From Auriscalpium vulgare (lineage: Eukaryota > Basidiomycota > Agaricomycetes > Russulales > Auriscalpiaceae): DNA of 64,000 bases. The position numbers were made by a program, and so were the translations under genes. Position 1 is the first letter of the stretch. Each line of letters opens with the position of its first letter. Shown in pieces: positions 9,667-20,341 of the stretch. A model generated the notes under the pieces. That model was not told where the DNA came from. It searched no databases and saw only the letters and a list, made by a program, of their open reading frames with translations. The stretch is from assembly GCA_019915015.1 (NCBI GenBank), contig JAHBBC010000040.1, positions 124,001 to 188,000 on the forward strand, written 5' to 3'.

Positions 9667-12448
9667 ATGCTCCCGAACACCCCCTACCACATCGCGACTC
9701 ACTCTCGCAACAGCTATCGGCCTACGACAGTCGCAGAGGCTGAGGACATCATCAAGACAGAACTGCGCTTCCACGCGTACAAGGACACCGACAAGTTCCT
9801 CGCCACGCACTTCGACGAGAACGAAGTCTCGAGTGCCTTTGTCAAGGCTGTCTTCGATGCCCTCATCGTCAATAATGAGTATATCCCGGCTTCTGAGGAC
9901 GCGCGTGGCCATTGGGCTGGCCTACCGCTCAACCCGCCAGACGAGAAGGGCATCTACCGACCGTTGACCGACATCTTCAATGCAATCACCACCGAATGCG
10001 CTCTTCAAATCAACGTCATGAAGGCAGCGGAAGTGAAAGCCATGGATGCCGCGAAGTCACCTGGCAATAACAATGATGTCGCGCAGCCGCAGAAGCCCCC
10101 CCAGGTGCATTTTGACATCGTGTGGCGCGACGAGCACGACCATCCCCCGGTTTCGAGCAACCAGTACGCCGCAGATATCCGGCCGGACATCGTGGCCACG
10201 TTCAAGATAGCTCAGGCTGTCACGGCTCCCAGTGGCGAGCGCTCCCGCGTCTGGTGGCGCTCGGTCCATGTCCCGTTGGAAGTGAAAAAGATCTTGAATG
10301 CCGATGCCGCGGTCCTGCAGATTTTTCGCTACGTTCGCCAGTCGCTATGGGACCAGCCAGATCGTCGCTTCATGTTTGGCCTCGTGTTCGCTCGCCATTC
10401 GCTCACGGTGTGGCACGTTGACCACACTGGCGCCCTCGCAGCTCTGCCAATCAACATACACAAGGTGCGTCGCGCTGCTCCCGATGTTTCAATGGCGACG
10501 TACTTACACATGTGAACTCAGGATCCTGAGCAGTTGATCCGTGTCGTTGTCGGCCTTATCGTCAAGACGCCCGAGTCCCTCGGATGGGATCCCACTATGC
10601 TCATGCACCTCGAGGATGCCGCCGGGCGGCCTATGGAGCCGCTTCCCTCGTACACTGTGGATGTCAGCAAGTATGCGGATGCAGCACGCAATTTGTACAA
10701 CATGCAGTGGGTTGTGACACTGCAGAAGCCTACAACGGCAGCGCAGTCGGATTCCCAGGACCAAGGCGGCGTGAAGGAGCGTTATGAGCGCTTTGTCCTT
10801 TTCAAAGCGCTCAGCCTTTCGCGCGGAGAGGTCATTCGGGGACGTGCCACTCGCGTCTGGAGGGCGTGGAAGTGGGATGACATGGGTCTTCGCAGAGCTG
10901 ATCGGAAGGTACGTCTTGACCGGACCGCAATTGAAAATCACCAAAGCCTCACGTTGAATCTACAGGTGTACGCGGTCAAGGATACCTGGCGGGATGCCCG
11001 CCGCGATGTTGAAGGCGAGCTGTACCTCACGGCACTGCAAACCGCTCGCGACCACGGCAGCACCATGAAAGGCGTCGCGCAGATGCACTCGTTTTGCGTT
11101 GTTCAAATCAACGGTGTCGAAGACACGACGCTTGTCGCGGTGCGACGGCGTCTGGTACCATCGGGCAAGCCGCTGAAACTGGAAACCAAGCAGATCTATG
11201 CGCGTCTTGATGGGTCCCCTCGTGACAAGAACGTGCACGTCTTCCATGAAGCAGACGTGTTCGAGGAAGAGTGGGCCGACAACATCCCGGCGCCGTGGGA
11301 CCGCGTCCACTCGCGCCTTGTCATGTCAACAACTGGGTGGCCGCTCCTCAATTTCCACAATCTGCCGGAGCTCTTTGGTGGGGTTCATGACGCGATTGCA
11401 GGTGAACACGACGTTCGTCTTTCTTCCCGTGATTGGACGCTTACTGTAGTCAACCAGGTCACAAATGGCTTCGCGACCAAGGCATCTTGCACCGGGATAT
11501 CAGTTACAATAACATCTTGCTGACCGGTCAGGACGCGCCAAATCGCGCCGTTATGATCGACTTGGACAATGCCGTCGTCTTTCAAACGCATCAAACCCTG
11601 GCAGACGACGAACGCAGTGTGGTAAGGAAGTGTTCTTGCCGAGCTCTTCATAAAGCTGATTTGTCCGCCTTGCCCAGGGAACGCTCGCATTCATGAGCTA
11701 CGAAGTCCTTAGATCGAAGCACTACTTCTCTCTGCGAAGCAGCGGCGATGACAGCGACGCTGACGAGAAAGTCGCTCCGGCACCCGTAGTCAAGGTCCGC
11801 CATAATTTCATCCACGATCTGGAGTCGTACATGTGGGTCCTTTGCTGGATTGGTCTGTGCCGCGAAGGGCCAGGCAAAGAACGCATCTTAAAGAACATGT
11901 CGAAGTCTGTTAGGGACGCCTGGCAGGCGGCACTACGCAGGAATTTCGAGCACCTCGAATCGGATGTCATAGCAAACGCGAAGCACTTCCTTATCTCCGA
12001 CCGCGACGAGTTTCATGATTCCGTCCTCAAGCTGTTCAGCCCCTACTTCATGGACCCGCTCACTCAGCCGCTCCTCAAACTCCACCGCGCGTTGAGGAAA
12101 GCGTACAAAAACCGGGACTACTCGGACAATCTCTACGAGACTTTCTCGAAGACTTTCGCTGACGCTGCGATTTCCGACATGGCTACGTCGTGGCACACCC
12201 GCCCCGGGCACTCGAGTTTCGCTTCGATGGAGCAAGAGGTGCGGCGGTCGCGCGAGCTAGACGAGCCCACGTTCGACCTGCCCCAACCAGCGTCGAAGAC
12301 ATTGAACAAGCGGACCCATGAGGCGACGACGGGGCTGACGGTTCTCGAGTCGGTTGCGGAGGGCGACGATGGGGGCGTGAAGGTGGGTTGGCCGCGACAG
12401 CCGCAACCACCACAGACGCCCGAAGGCAAGCGGCGGAAGGGGAATTAG
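9667..12448 (+). CDS. FunK1-family fungal protein kinase
   Basis: Fungal-specific kinase family abundant in Agaricomycetes; substrates unknown. Exons: 9667-10464, 10522-10908, 10966-11401, 11458-11621 and 11678-12448; introns are 56-57 bp. The N-terminal FunK1 region holds RPDIVATFKIAQ and VPLEVKK. The kinase part shows the ATP lysine in VYAVKDTW, the catalytic loop ILHRDISYNNILL, the metal-binding Asp in VMIDLDNAV (DLD instead of DFG) and GTLAFMSYEVL at the activation-segment end. HDLESYMWVLCW is typical of FunK1. The C-terminus is basic (KRRKGN). All motifs are present and it looks intact. I placed the start at 9667 from the TATA spacing; the frame is open further upstream. Confidence 0.9.
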
Positions 12449-12819
12449 TAGGAGTTGCTGTGATTTGGGACATGTGTATCATATGTATAAGTAGTCCGGC
12501 CGCTCCTGTATGCACTCACATCGGGATATAACTCCAGTGCTTTTGGGTGGTGTGCGCTCGGTGGTGGACATGTTGATATACGCACGCCATGATAACCTAC
12601 TACCTCCGAACGAACCTGAGGATCCCTGCACTTGCAACACCTCCTCCCGCACGCATCATGGGAACCTCACACGCATTGTACATTGGACACACATAGATGG
12701 AAGAAGCGGCGTCGGGGTTTATTCAACAAGATCGGTGAACAACCAACTACGTTACAATGCCAGCGACAATACCACCGCATCTCGGTCAAGTCAAATCGGC
12801 TGGAAATTTCAGATCACGG
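12449..12819. other. Intergenic, nothing recognised
   Basis: Between the convergent FunK1 and small secreted-protein genes. Likely 3' UTRs; no other feature seen. Confidence 0.4.
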
Positions 12820-13169
12820 TCAATAACAGGAAGGTTCGTGAGTGTTGACCGGGACTGACCTCTGTGGAGTGCCCAAGCGAGTTCCTCCAACAGCATCGCG
12901 GCGCCTGTAGCACGAAGTGTAGTCAGCCATCGTAGCACGCTGTTGTATACTCACTCAACAAGCGCAACCTTGAGTGCGCTGACGTTTCTATGTGACTTCA
13001 TCGAAGCAAACGTTGCTTATAATAAGGCGTATGGGCTTAGTGGCCTCATTAAGAATGACAGTGGCACATACCGAGCGACAGCGTCGTTGCCGGCCCCAGG
13101 CGACGGAGCCGCAAGCACCGGGGCGAAGAATGCCGCGAAAGCAAGGGTGATGATGGTTGCGAAGCGCAT
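12820..13169 (-). CDS. Small secreted protein candidate
   Basis: Exon 1 (13072-13169) encodes a classic signal peptide, MRFATIITLAFAAFFAPVLA, with likely cleavage after AxA, then APSPGAGNDAVAR. A 24-bp exon (12955-12978) adds ALKVALVE. The third exon (from 12904) continues RRDAVGGTRLGTPQ and, read through, stops at 12820, giving about 68 residues. Introns are 93 bp and 50 bp (GTGAGT...CTACAG). A further 60-bp intron (GTCAGT...TTCCAG) could replace the tail. The dibasic site after LVE could be a Kex2 cleavage point. Family unknown. Confidence rests on the signal peptide and intron signals. Confidence 0.45.
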
Positions 13170-13990
13170 GACTCTGAGATGAAGAAACAACTGGAGATAA
13201 TTAGCTGCTGCAAATCCAGGAGGCGTTCGTCCTCGTACTCATAGGATTCCTGACTTGGCTTGGGATCCTCCGACAACGAAGTCTGTCAGAGACTAGAGGT
13301 CGGCGAAAATGGGGCAAATAGACGAATGGATTTATTGTTTCAGGAGTCTAGAAACTCGGGACGCAGAAAACAAGCATCATAGACGGCAATCAGCAAATCA
13401 AGTATTTTTGCCACTCCTGACCGTGATTCTGGCGTTCCAACTTCCTCCTGGCCACTGAGTCGGCCGTGATCCTTGAGATCTGTTGGTTATTTTGCTCGCG
13501 ATTTCCGTGTTCAGCCGCCTCCCCAAACACCATGATAGCCGATCTTCCTGAACTTATTCCGGATCCCCTGACAGTCCACCCTAGTCCGCCCTGTTTCACG
13601 TCTGCGCATCTGGTGACACCTCTGCGTAATCCACCATTACGAGGGCGCGGCCGCGGCGCGGGGAGCCCTGGTGGTGCGTGCCACAGCACATGGGCTCAGT
13701 AGGGGCACGATACGCGGTAGACGGCGAGGTGAGAAAAGATAGAAGCGTAGAAGGTGCGAGCGCAGTGGGAAAGTGCACAGTCGGCGTATCTGCGTGGTGA
13801 TGTGTCGCACATCCAGAGGCGGGGGTCGTCAAGGGGTTGGGAGGGCGGTGTGCGACGTAGGGGATGGTGCATGGTGCATCAAGCACGGGTGTCTGGAATG
13901 TGCCGTGCGCGAGACTGGCGGTATGTCGAGGGACTGGCATGGAGGGCCCGGAAGTTGCTGGGCGCTGGAACTGCTCGCGTGCGCGTGGTT
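13170..13990. other. No confident gene
   Basis: Upstream of the secreted-protein candidate. Minus-strand frames of 99 and 114 codons are Pro/Thr/Ala-rich without recognisable motifs. The right part may be the 3' continuation of the helicase-like relic. Confidence 0.35.
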
Positions 13991-14265
13991 AAGCTGCAGT
14001 AAACATAGAATTAGATATGAATGTACGTTGACATTGTTACCCGTGATCGTTGGATCAACGGGCACCGGCGGCGCAGCCTTCTTGCGCGCGCGCGACGGTC
14101 TTGGGCATGGTGGCGATGGATCGAGCTTCTTCCTGCGCGCGCTCGCGCTCTGCTTTCTTGCGCTGTTTCTCGGCCTCGCGAACGAGACGTGCGGCCTCTT
14201 TCTTCTCAGCGTTGCGCCTCGCCGTCTCTGCCATTTTTTCCCGTCTCCTGGCTCGGTTCTCCGTC

Positions 14266-14312
14266 TCCTTCTATGCCCCTACTCCGTCTCCTTCTATGCC
14301 CCTACGACGTCG
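14266..14312. repeat. Tandem 23-bp duplication
   Basis: TCCGTCTCCTTCTATGCCCC followed by TAC occurs twice in a row. The 23-bp unit shifts the frame of the surrounding relic, so it postdates or contributed to loss of function. Confidence 0.75.
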
Positions 14313-14660
14313 TCCAGCGCCTTGAGGAGGGCAAGCACCTCGGCACCGTGTTCTTCGAGCCATACCCACTGTGCAGCAGGCGAGTTCTCGACGTCGGCGA
14401 CGGTTCTCCAGCGCGCGTTCGAGGCAAATGCCGTGAGGACGACGTCGGGCATCACCCCCTGGACACCAAACGCGCAGTCCGAAAAGTGATCGTACCATGC
14501 ATCGACACGCCACTTCTCGAGCGCGTCCCTTGCTGCCTTGAGGTGCTCTCCACGGCGCGACGCGGGTCCTTGCGCATCGGAGGCTGGGGTCTGCATGACT
14601 CGTTTGCGCGAGGCGTTGGTCTGCTTGTTTGGAGGGGGATGGGTGACGGTAGACGCAGCG

Positions 14661-14688
14661 TCGTCGTCGTCGTCGTCGTCGTCGTCGG
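14661..14688. repeat. GTC trinucleotide microsatellite
   Basis: About nine consecutive GTC units, read as poly-Asp on the minus strand within the helicase-like relic. Confidence 0.85.
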
Positions 14689-14830
14689 TGGGAGTGAGCC
14701 TTTTCTTGATGCATTCGCGCAGCATTCTCCCATGACGAGGCTTCGGTGTCCGGGCCGACAACGCGGCCACGGGAGTTTAAGTAAACCTTAGTCGCTGTAC
14801 TTCAAGTTATCCAAGCACAACGCGTGGCCA

Positions 14831-15291
14831 TCCTCTGACCTTGCTCTGATCTAGTGACTCTCGCATCTGCATTCAGAGAGCTCACCGGCACCTTTGAGGG
14901 AAGTGACTCTGTGCTGCGTAAGCCCGGAAATGACTGCCTGAACGACTTCATTCGTAGCGAGGTTATCTTTGTTGTTGGGGGTGTGCGGCTGAGGGAGGTT
15001 GCGGTGGCTATGCACCGTGCACGCGCACCTGTACCAGCTCAAGCTATTGAAGACGCGCTGCCATACCACGCCCGTCCCATGCAGCCTCGCCACCCACAAT
15101 ACTTTGCAGCATAGACTAGCGACTTACGTAGATCAACAGTTACGAGCGAATCGCATGAAGAAGAGAATAGAACTGCGTGGGAAATCAGACGCAGCCGCCG
15201 CCCGTTCACGCGTTCAAGACCTGCGACCTGCCTCCGACGACCGATGTCGAAGACAAGGAGCCTCCAGCTTACATCATAGCTCGGACGATGT
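14831..15291. other. Intergenic, nothing recognised
   Basis: Frames on both strands are short and lack family features. Confidence 0.35.
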
Positions 15292-15945
15292 TTGGCGTTC
15301 AACGACGTCCTCATCGTCGAGGTGAGGACTATCCTCTATGCAATCTGCTTCTATCCCTCACAGTGTCCCGCTAAGCAGTACGATGCGACGCGGCTTTCTC
15401 ATCGACGGAAGCGACGGGTCATGGACCTCGCTAAGCAGTCCCCAATCATCGCTGTCCACGACCTCCGACCACACCTCCGACCACCATACCCATTCCTGAG
15501 CCCCTCACACAGCGTCGCTGTGTGACCGCCGAGGAGAAGATAGCTTGCGTCACCCGTACAGAGCAGGACAGCCCCGCCTACACGCTCAGATTCGAGCACA
15601 TCCCGGGAGTCGACGGCAGCACGCACACCATCACGGCGGGCATCTACACGACCGATAAGCAGCCCCCGAGCGCTCTGCGGGTGACGAAGACTGCGCTGGC
15701 GCTGGCGTGGCGCGTGCGCGATCGGCCAGCCGTATCTGTGGGCGGTGGTGTCCCGCACGCTGGTGCAGGCTGGCTGCGTGCTCGTGGACAAGGCGATGAG
15801 GGCGGCAGAGGCGACGGGTGCGGATGGCGGGTGGGCGGCAGTCGCGGCGGCGGAGCGGACAGATGTCCAGCGAGGCGAGCGTCTCGGCGGCGCGAAGACG
15901 GTCTGGATCGGACCGCAGCTCTGCCCCTTGCGCAGCGCGGTGTAG
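15292..15945 (+). pseudogene. Frameshifted relic of unknown family, copy 1
   Basis: A short exon before a GTGAGG...CTCACAG intron (about 15,322-15,363) joins to MRRGFLIDGSDGSWTSLSS. After a stop the DNA continues in another frame with TAEEKIACVTRTEQDSPAY and LRFEHIPGVDGSTHT, then shifts by one base near 15,718 to IGQPYLWAVVSRTLVQAGC, LVDKAMRAAEATGAD and ERLGGAKTVW before TAG at 15,943. A second copy with matching segments in the same order lies on the minus strand at 35.7-36.6 kb. The family is not recognised; the recurrence argues these are real gene remains. Confidence 0.45.
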
Positions 15946-16399
15946 TTGGTGAGTGTAATAATATTTCGTGTGTCCTCGGCGTGACCTCCTTTGGGTTCAT
16001 CAGATGTGTGGCCCTTGCCTTGTTCCTCTGAATGCGACTGGCAACAAAACATAATATAAAATGAATATCACTCTCTTCTTTGGCTGCTTCTGTTTGAGCA
16101 GCGTTTGAGCCACGCGGATGATCGCAAGAATCCCGTGCACTTCCAATAAATGCCAAGAATTTGATACGTCCTGGTGACATCCGACAGCTGCGCTTCAGAT
16201 GCCCATTGCGCGCCATTAAGAATCCTGGCCGCAACGTCCACCCCCCAACCTCTTCTCGCGACGCGTTCTTGAGGTAAGCCCCCCCACTCGTGGCGGCCAT
16301 CGTATCTATATCGACCGACCTCATATTTCTTGTGGTCAGCTCTCTGTCATGCGATACGACTTGCATAGCGCACTTGTCAAACTTCAACATGCATACGCA
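15946..16399. other. Intergenic / promoter of SRPK-like copy 1
   Basis: No coding signal. Contains the region upstream of the ATG at 16,400. Confidence 0.4.
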
Positions 16400-18006
16400 A
16401 TGCAATTCACTCGAAGACTTCCTGTCTTCCGCCGTTACTTTGCCTCAGCAACACAGTCGCGCCTCAAAACTGTGTCTGCTCCGCAACCTCCTGCAATGCC
16501 AAGCTGGGTTGGATATGAGGAGCCGGACGAACACCTTCCGGTAGCCATCGGCGATGTGCTGGATTCGCGTTATGTCGTCAAGCAAAAACTTGGCTCGGGT
16601 TTCTACTCGACTGTGTGGCTCGCTGAACGCGACAGGTGCGCAACGATGCATCCGTCCCCAAGTTTTGCGCTGACGACCTTGCCGCACGTCGACAGCAGTA
16701 GCTTCCCCCGGTTCTCTGCTCTGAAGATATTGACCAGTACGCCGCACATTTGTACACCTCTGCATATATCGGTAACTAACCCCGCGATCAGGAGAAGGGA
16801 CGGAAATTCTGCCCGAGCTCGAATACCTGCAAACGATGCGGGACAAGAACACTATGCATCCCGGGCACGCGCACAACATCCAGCTGCTCGACCACTTCTA
16901 TCTTGGCGCCCCAGGACAGCATCATCTCCGCCTTGTGACGGAGGCGCTGTCAGGATTTGCACTCCTTCGCGTCACGATGGCCGTACCGGGCCTTACCGCG
17001 GCCTCTTATAAGACAGGTCGCCCGACAGGTCCTGTTAGGTCTTGACTATCTGCACAGCGAGTGCAATATCATACATACCGGTGCGCGATATCCTCTTGGA
17101 GAAGATACTGCCTTACTTACTTATCCCATTTTGTCCCGTAGATATCAAGCCGGCGAACATCTTGTTCACTCCACCTGGTGATCCGGCATCTCTCTTCGAA
17201 GCTGCCATCGCACAGTCAAATGACTTCAACGAGATGTCTGTTGCGTCGGATCCCGACGAACTTGACATTCCGTACATTATCTCAGAGAATATTAACAGCT
17301 CCGAGGCATGGCAGAGCGCACGCGTCAAGCTCATCGACGTCGGAGTTGGTGCGCATGCTGGCGCAATATCCGATTGTTGATATTGCAACTGACTCCCGTT
17401 CCTTACTAGCTTCGTGGACTGACAAGGTGTCTGAACGCTCTGAAATCATTTCAAGCTCTGCTTTGCGCGCGCCCGAGGTGTGCATTAGAGCGGGATGGGG
17501 AAAGCCTGCGGACATATGGAGTCTAGGTTGTACGGTGTGTGCTCTGCGCATCCTCCGAGTCGCTCGGCATGTCTTGACGTTCATCTGCTTTGAAGCTCTA
17601 TGAGCTTTGCTTGGGGATGCCGATATTCCTCCTGACAGGAGTAATATAGATTACCCGAACATGCACGTCGAGGTTTTCGGCATGTACCCTCCGGGGCTGG
17701 TTCGACGCGGCAAAGACAGTCACATTTATTTCAACTCGGACGGTACGTTATTGGTCCTGGTCCGCAGGAAGGTAGTTGTGTGGGTTGACGCTTTGGCCTC
17801 CAGGTTCGTTGATACGTGTCAATCCTGAATGCATTCCACCTTTCGATGATCTTCTCGCCGACCGATTGGACACGAGCCCGGAGTTTGTCGACTTTATGCA
17901 CCAGATACTCACCCTTGACCCAGCCCGCCGACCGACTTGCCAGGATCTGCTCGCGCATGACTGGCTCAATCCGTGCGTCACCTCCTTGAACATCGAATTG
18001 AAGTGA
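16400..18006 (+). pseudogene. SRPK-like kinase, frameshifted tandem copy
   Basis: Paralogue of the next gene with the same seven-exon layout: 16400-16635, 16696-16736, 16792-17080, 17142-17348, 17410-17534, 17596-17742 and 17804-18006. The N-terminus is MQFTRRLPVFRRYFAS. Kinase motifs include GSGFYSTVWLAE, FSALKIL, catalytic-loop HTDIKPANIL, LIDVGV (DVG for DFG), RAPEV and DIWSLGCT. Two lesions break it: about 2 bp lost in exon 3 near 16,950, before SRWPYRALPRPL, and 1 bp lost in exon 6 near 17,635, before NIDYPNMHVEVFG. The intact sister shows the expected spacing at both points. All splice sites are still good, so inactivation looks recent. Confidence 0.8.
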
Positions 18007-18339
18007 CCACTGACAAGTGCGGCATCTCGCGTCAGGAGGCAACATCCAACAGTATCCGGACGCCTTTCAAATTTTGTGTCTACCCTGACTAAATTGTGGC
18101 GTCAATGAAACTGCGTTGCGATGCTGGTAGTGTCAGTTTGCTGCGCGCGTTGGCAAGGCGGAACGCATTCTAAGAAACTGAAGGCCGACATTCCAACAGA
18201 AGACCGTACAGTCCTTACGATGGCGATGAAATATAGGTGCCCGCAAATGAGACTTTGATGTCGCTCGTTCAATCCATCGCCGCAAGACAAATTTCCCACG
18301 GAAATTAAAGTATTTTGTGGCGCAACTCGAACGTCAACT
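18007..18339. other. Spacer between tandem SRPK-like copies
   Basis: 333 bp with no coding signal; presumably the 3' end of copy 1 and the promoter of copy 2. Confidence 0.5.
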
Positions 18340-20077
18340 ATGCAGTTCACCCGCAGACTGCCTGTCCTCCGCCGTCTGTTTGCCTCAGTAGCACAGTCTA
18401 ATAAGACTGGGTGCGCTCCGCAGGCTCCTGTAACACCAACCTGGGTCGAGGACGAAGAGCCTTTGGACGGCTACGACAGCCGCATCGGATACCTACCGGT
18501 AGCCATTGGTGACGTGCTGGGCTCCCGCTATATCATCAAGCGCAAGCTCGGATGGGGAATATGTTCCACTGTGTGGCTTGCCTTGCAGCAGAAGTATGAG
18601 TGATCCATTGCTGAATATGCCCTTCCTGACGTTCATATTGGCCCACAGCAGCAGCCCACCCGCGTTCTCAGCCCTGAAGATTCTGAACAGTATGCCGGTC
18701 AATATCTTTTTGAAAATAATTCCTCACGACGATATCTTGCAGCCGCTACGTCTGCCGACCAAAAACTACACGAACTCGAATTTCTGCAAGTAATTCGGGA
18801 CAAGAACGGCCAACATCCTGGACATGCACACAACCTTCAGCTTCTAGACCACTTCTATCACGATGCCTCTGGGGGTCGGCATCTCTGCCTAGTGACGGAG
18901 CCTCTGCTTCAGAACTTGAGCTCCTACGTGCTGCGATGGCCGTATCATGCGATACCGATGGCTCTCCTGAAGCGCGTCACTCGCCAGACTCTATTGGCGC
19001 TCGACTATCTGCACACTGAGTGCAACATCATACACACAGGTAAGTTTATTTCTGCCGTATCACGCGCCTCTAAACCTTCCCGTGTCGTGGCAGATATCAA
19101 GCCATCGAATATACTCTTCGTTCCACCTCGTGGCCCGACATCACTCTTCGCGCTGGCTGCTGCCAGCGAGCAGCCTAACAAGACGTCTGTCGGGCTAGAT
19201 CGTAGCGGACGGTCCATAACATATACCGAGTCAGACAATTTGAAGTACCCTATGCCAGAGGATCCACATGCCCCAGAGGCTTGGCGCGATGTTCAGATCA
19301 AGCTCGCCGATGTCGGAGTCTGTACGTGCCAGCCATGGTTCCAGTCATGTTTTGCATCTGACCTCTCAGTCTCGTCAGCGTGTTGGGCTGATAATGTCTC
19401 TGGGCACTACAGTGATATCATCTCGAGTCCCGCGCTGCGCGCGCCCGAAGTATGCGTGGGGGCGGGTTGGGGTAGGCCTGCCGACATCTGGAGCCTTGGT
19501 TGTACGGTACGTTTTGCGGTCAAGTCAGCGCAGCAGTTCTTGACGTGCTACCAAAGGTCTATGAACTCTACATGGGACTCCCGCTATTCCCCGCCGGCAT
19601 AAGAGAGGAACTGTACCCCACCATACACATCGATCTGCTTGGAAAATATCCCTCGGAGCTCGTCAAAGGCGGCAAATACAGCAGCTCCTTCTACAACGCA
19701 GACGGTTTGTAGGAGCTGGTTCAGTGTGTAGGCGAGCCCTGTCTTGATTTCTTGGTCTCTCTTTAGGTTCGTTGAAAAATGTCCTTCCTGGACTCCCAAA
19801 CGTAACTCTTGAACAACGGCTGCGCCAACGACACGATGCGGATGACCTGTTCGTCGACTTCATGAATCAAATCCTCATTCTGGATCCTGCTCGCCGACCG
19901 ACCTGTCAGGAACTGCTCGCGCACGAGTGGGTCAGATCGTGCGTCTTCCATTCCCACCAGCAATCGATTGACAGGACCGATGCCTTTTTGCAGCAGCGAT
20001 CAAGAATAGCGGATATTTTCTTTCAGACCATAAGTTCCGGCAACAACACCACCTCTCCGTACATTCAGTCACCTTGA
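18340..20077 (+). CDS. SRPK-like serine/threonine protein kinase
   Basis: Exons 18340-18593, 18649-18689, 18743-19039, 19094-19321, 19370-19506, 19557-19704 and 19767-20077 join to 472 codons without a stop. The N-terminus MQFTRRLPVLRRLFAS is basic and amphipathic and could be a mitochondrial presequence. Motifs in order: LPVAIGDVLGSRYIIKRKL (SRPK-type lead-in), GWGICSTVWLA, FSALKIL (ATP Lys), HELEFLQ (helix C Glu), LDYLHTECNIIHTDIKPSNIL (SRPK-type HTD loop), KLADVGV (DVG in place of DFG), SPALRAPEV, DIWSLGCT and ILDPARRPTCQELLAHEW. SR-protein kinases phosphorylate RS-rich splicing factors. This small divergent form belongs to an expanded fungal group whose substrate is unknown. The Asp needed for Mg binding is kept, so it may be active. 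Confidence 0.87.
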
Positions 20078-20341
20078 TGTCCTCCAAATCGCGAACGAGT
20101 TGCAGCATTCCTAAGCCAGGCATGTTAGCTCTCCACGTCAGCACAAATACATTAAGCGTGGCAACGACAGCATCCCGCACACACTACATTACTTACATAA
20201 ATACGCAGAGATTGTATAAGATATCGTACAGATGACCACTCCAGCTCTAACCCGACAATCCCAACCGCGCGCCTTACCCTGGGTGCGTGTCCTGCGCCAC
20301 GGTGTTCACGTGGCGGAGCTCGTCCATGTGCGCGCTACAAG

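Larger units (their letters stand above)
13990..14830 (-). pseudogene. Relic resembling RecQ-like helicase C-terminal region
   Basis: The minus strand encodes RRGEHLKAARDALEKWR, then FGVQGVMPDVVLTAFASNAR and WVWLEEHGAEVLALLKALD. I associate this layout with the C-terminal part of Agaricomycete RecQ-like helicases; that attribution is from memory and moderate. The frame ends in TAG inside a 23-bp unit (about 14,267-14,312) that is tandemly duplicated. With one copy removed it runs into a charged helix (MAETARRNAEKKEAARLV...ERERAQEEARS). A further shift occurs at a CGCGCGCGCG run near 14,090. A GTC trinucleotide run at about 14,661-14,687 encodes poly-Asp. No helicase motor domain is present. 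Confidence 0.45.

Noticed and set aside
14661..14688. CRISPR-like or tandem array at the GTC run
   Set aside because: A simple trinucleotide microsatellite; no spacer-repeat structure, and the genome is eukaryotic.
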